A stretch of DNA of 22,215 nt from a virus: positions 1 through 22,215 of IMG/VR virus record IMGVR_UViG_3300008266_009996. One strand, written 5' to 3'. Position 1 is the stretch's first letter. Every line of letters starts with the position of its first letter. Made by a program: the position numbers and the translations under genes. The notes below the pieces were generated by a model. The model was not told the DNA's origin. It searched no databases and was given only the letters and a program-made list of their open reading frames with translations. Of this stretch, positions 22,205 to 22,215 are shown in pieces.

Positions 22205-22215
22205 ATTTATTGAAT

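Overview
The window looks like the structural and accessory part of a large, contractile-tailed (T4-like) bacteriophage genome. It ends in a very large tail sheath gene and carries a family B DNA polymerase, an SNF2-type helicase and several candidate neck/connector genes. It is strongly AT-rich and tightly packed: the longest gap between genes is about 90 bp, so no gene-free stretch exceeds 300 bases. Almost no start codon has a Shine-Dalgarno sequence; starts sit behind A/T-rich leaders. That, together with DUF285 (BspA-type) repeats and a DUF5018-like Ig domain, suggests a Bacteroidetes (Flavobacteria-like) host. The host call is an inference. TGA is used as a stop, so the code is the standard bacterial one.

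Layout: (1) 1-1023, + strand: the end of an APS-kinase-like gene, an HxGH nucleotidyltransferase and a DUF2061 membrane protein, closely coupled and reminiscent of sulfate activation. (2) 1052-3537, +: two surface proteins with mucin-like Pro-Thr repeats, the second also carrying a PKD-like domain and about eleven 25-residue DUF285 repeats. (3) 3585-7825, +: a four-gene glycan cassette (GT60-type GlcNAc transferase, GT25 transferase, SAM methyltransferase, HtrL/YibB-GT fusion). (4) 7862-11304, +: a small probable virion protein and the DNA polymerase. (5) 15689-11296, - strand: helicase, a fusion of an HExxH peptidase with a manganese-type superoxide dismutase, a gp13-like neck candidate and a small unknown protein. 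(6) 15750-18302, +: gp14-like protein, nuclease-like protein and gp15-like protein. (7) 18464-18303, -: a ribbon-helix-helix regulator divergent from the sheath gene. (8) 18587-22159, +: tail sheath, followed by a strong intrinsic terminator.

The structural order (gp13-like, gp14-like, gp15-like, gp18) matches T4 but is interrupted by other genes. A TATTTATA-type motif recurs a short distance upstream of most transcription-unit starts in gene orientation, on both strands. It is the best candidate for a phage-specific late promoter and groups the peptidase-SOD gene with virion genes.

The most notable biology is the peptidase-SOD fusion and the apparent self-glycosylation module: mucin-like Pro/Thr proteins lie directly upstream of a GT60-type polypeptide GlcNAc transferase and further glycan-modifying enzymes. 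All functions are read from motifs by eye; no database search was run.
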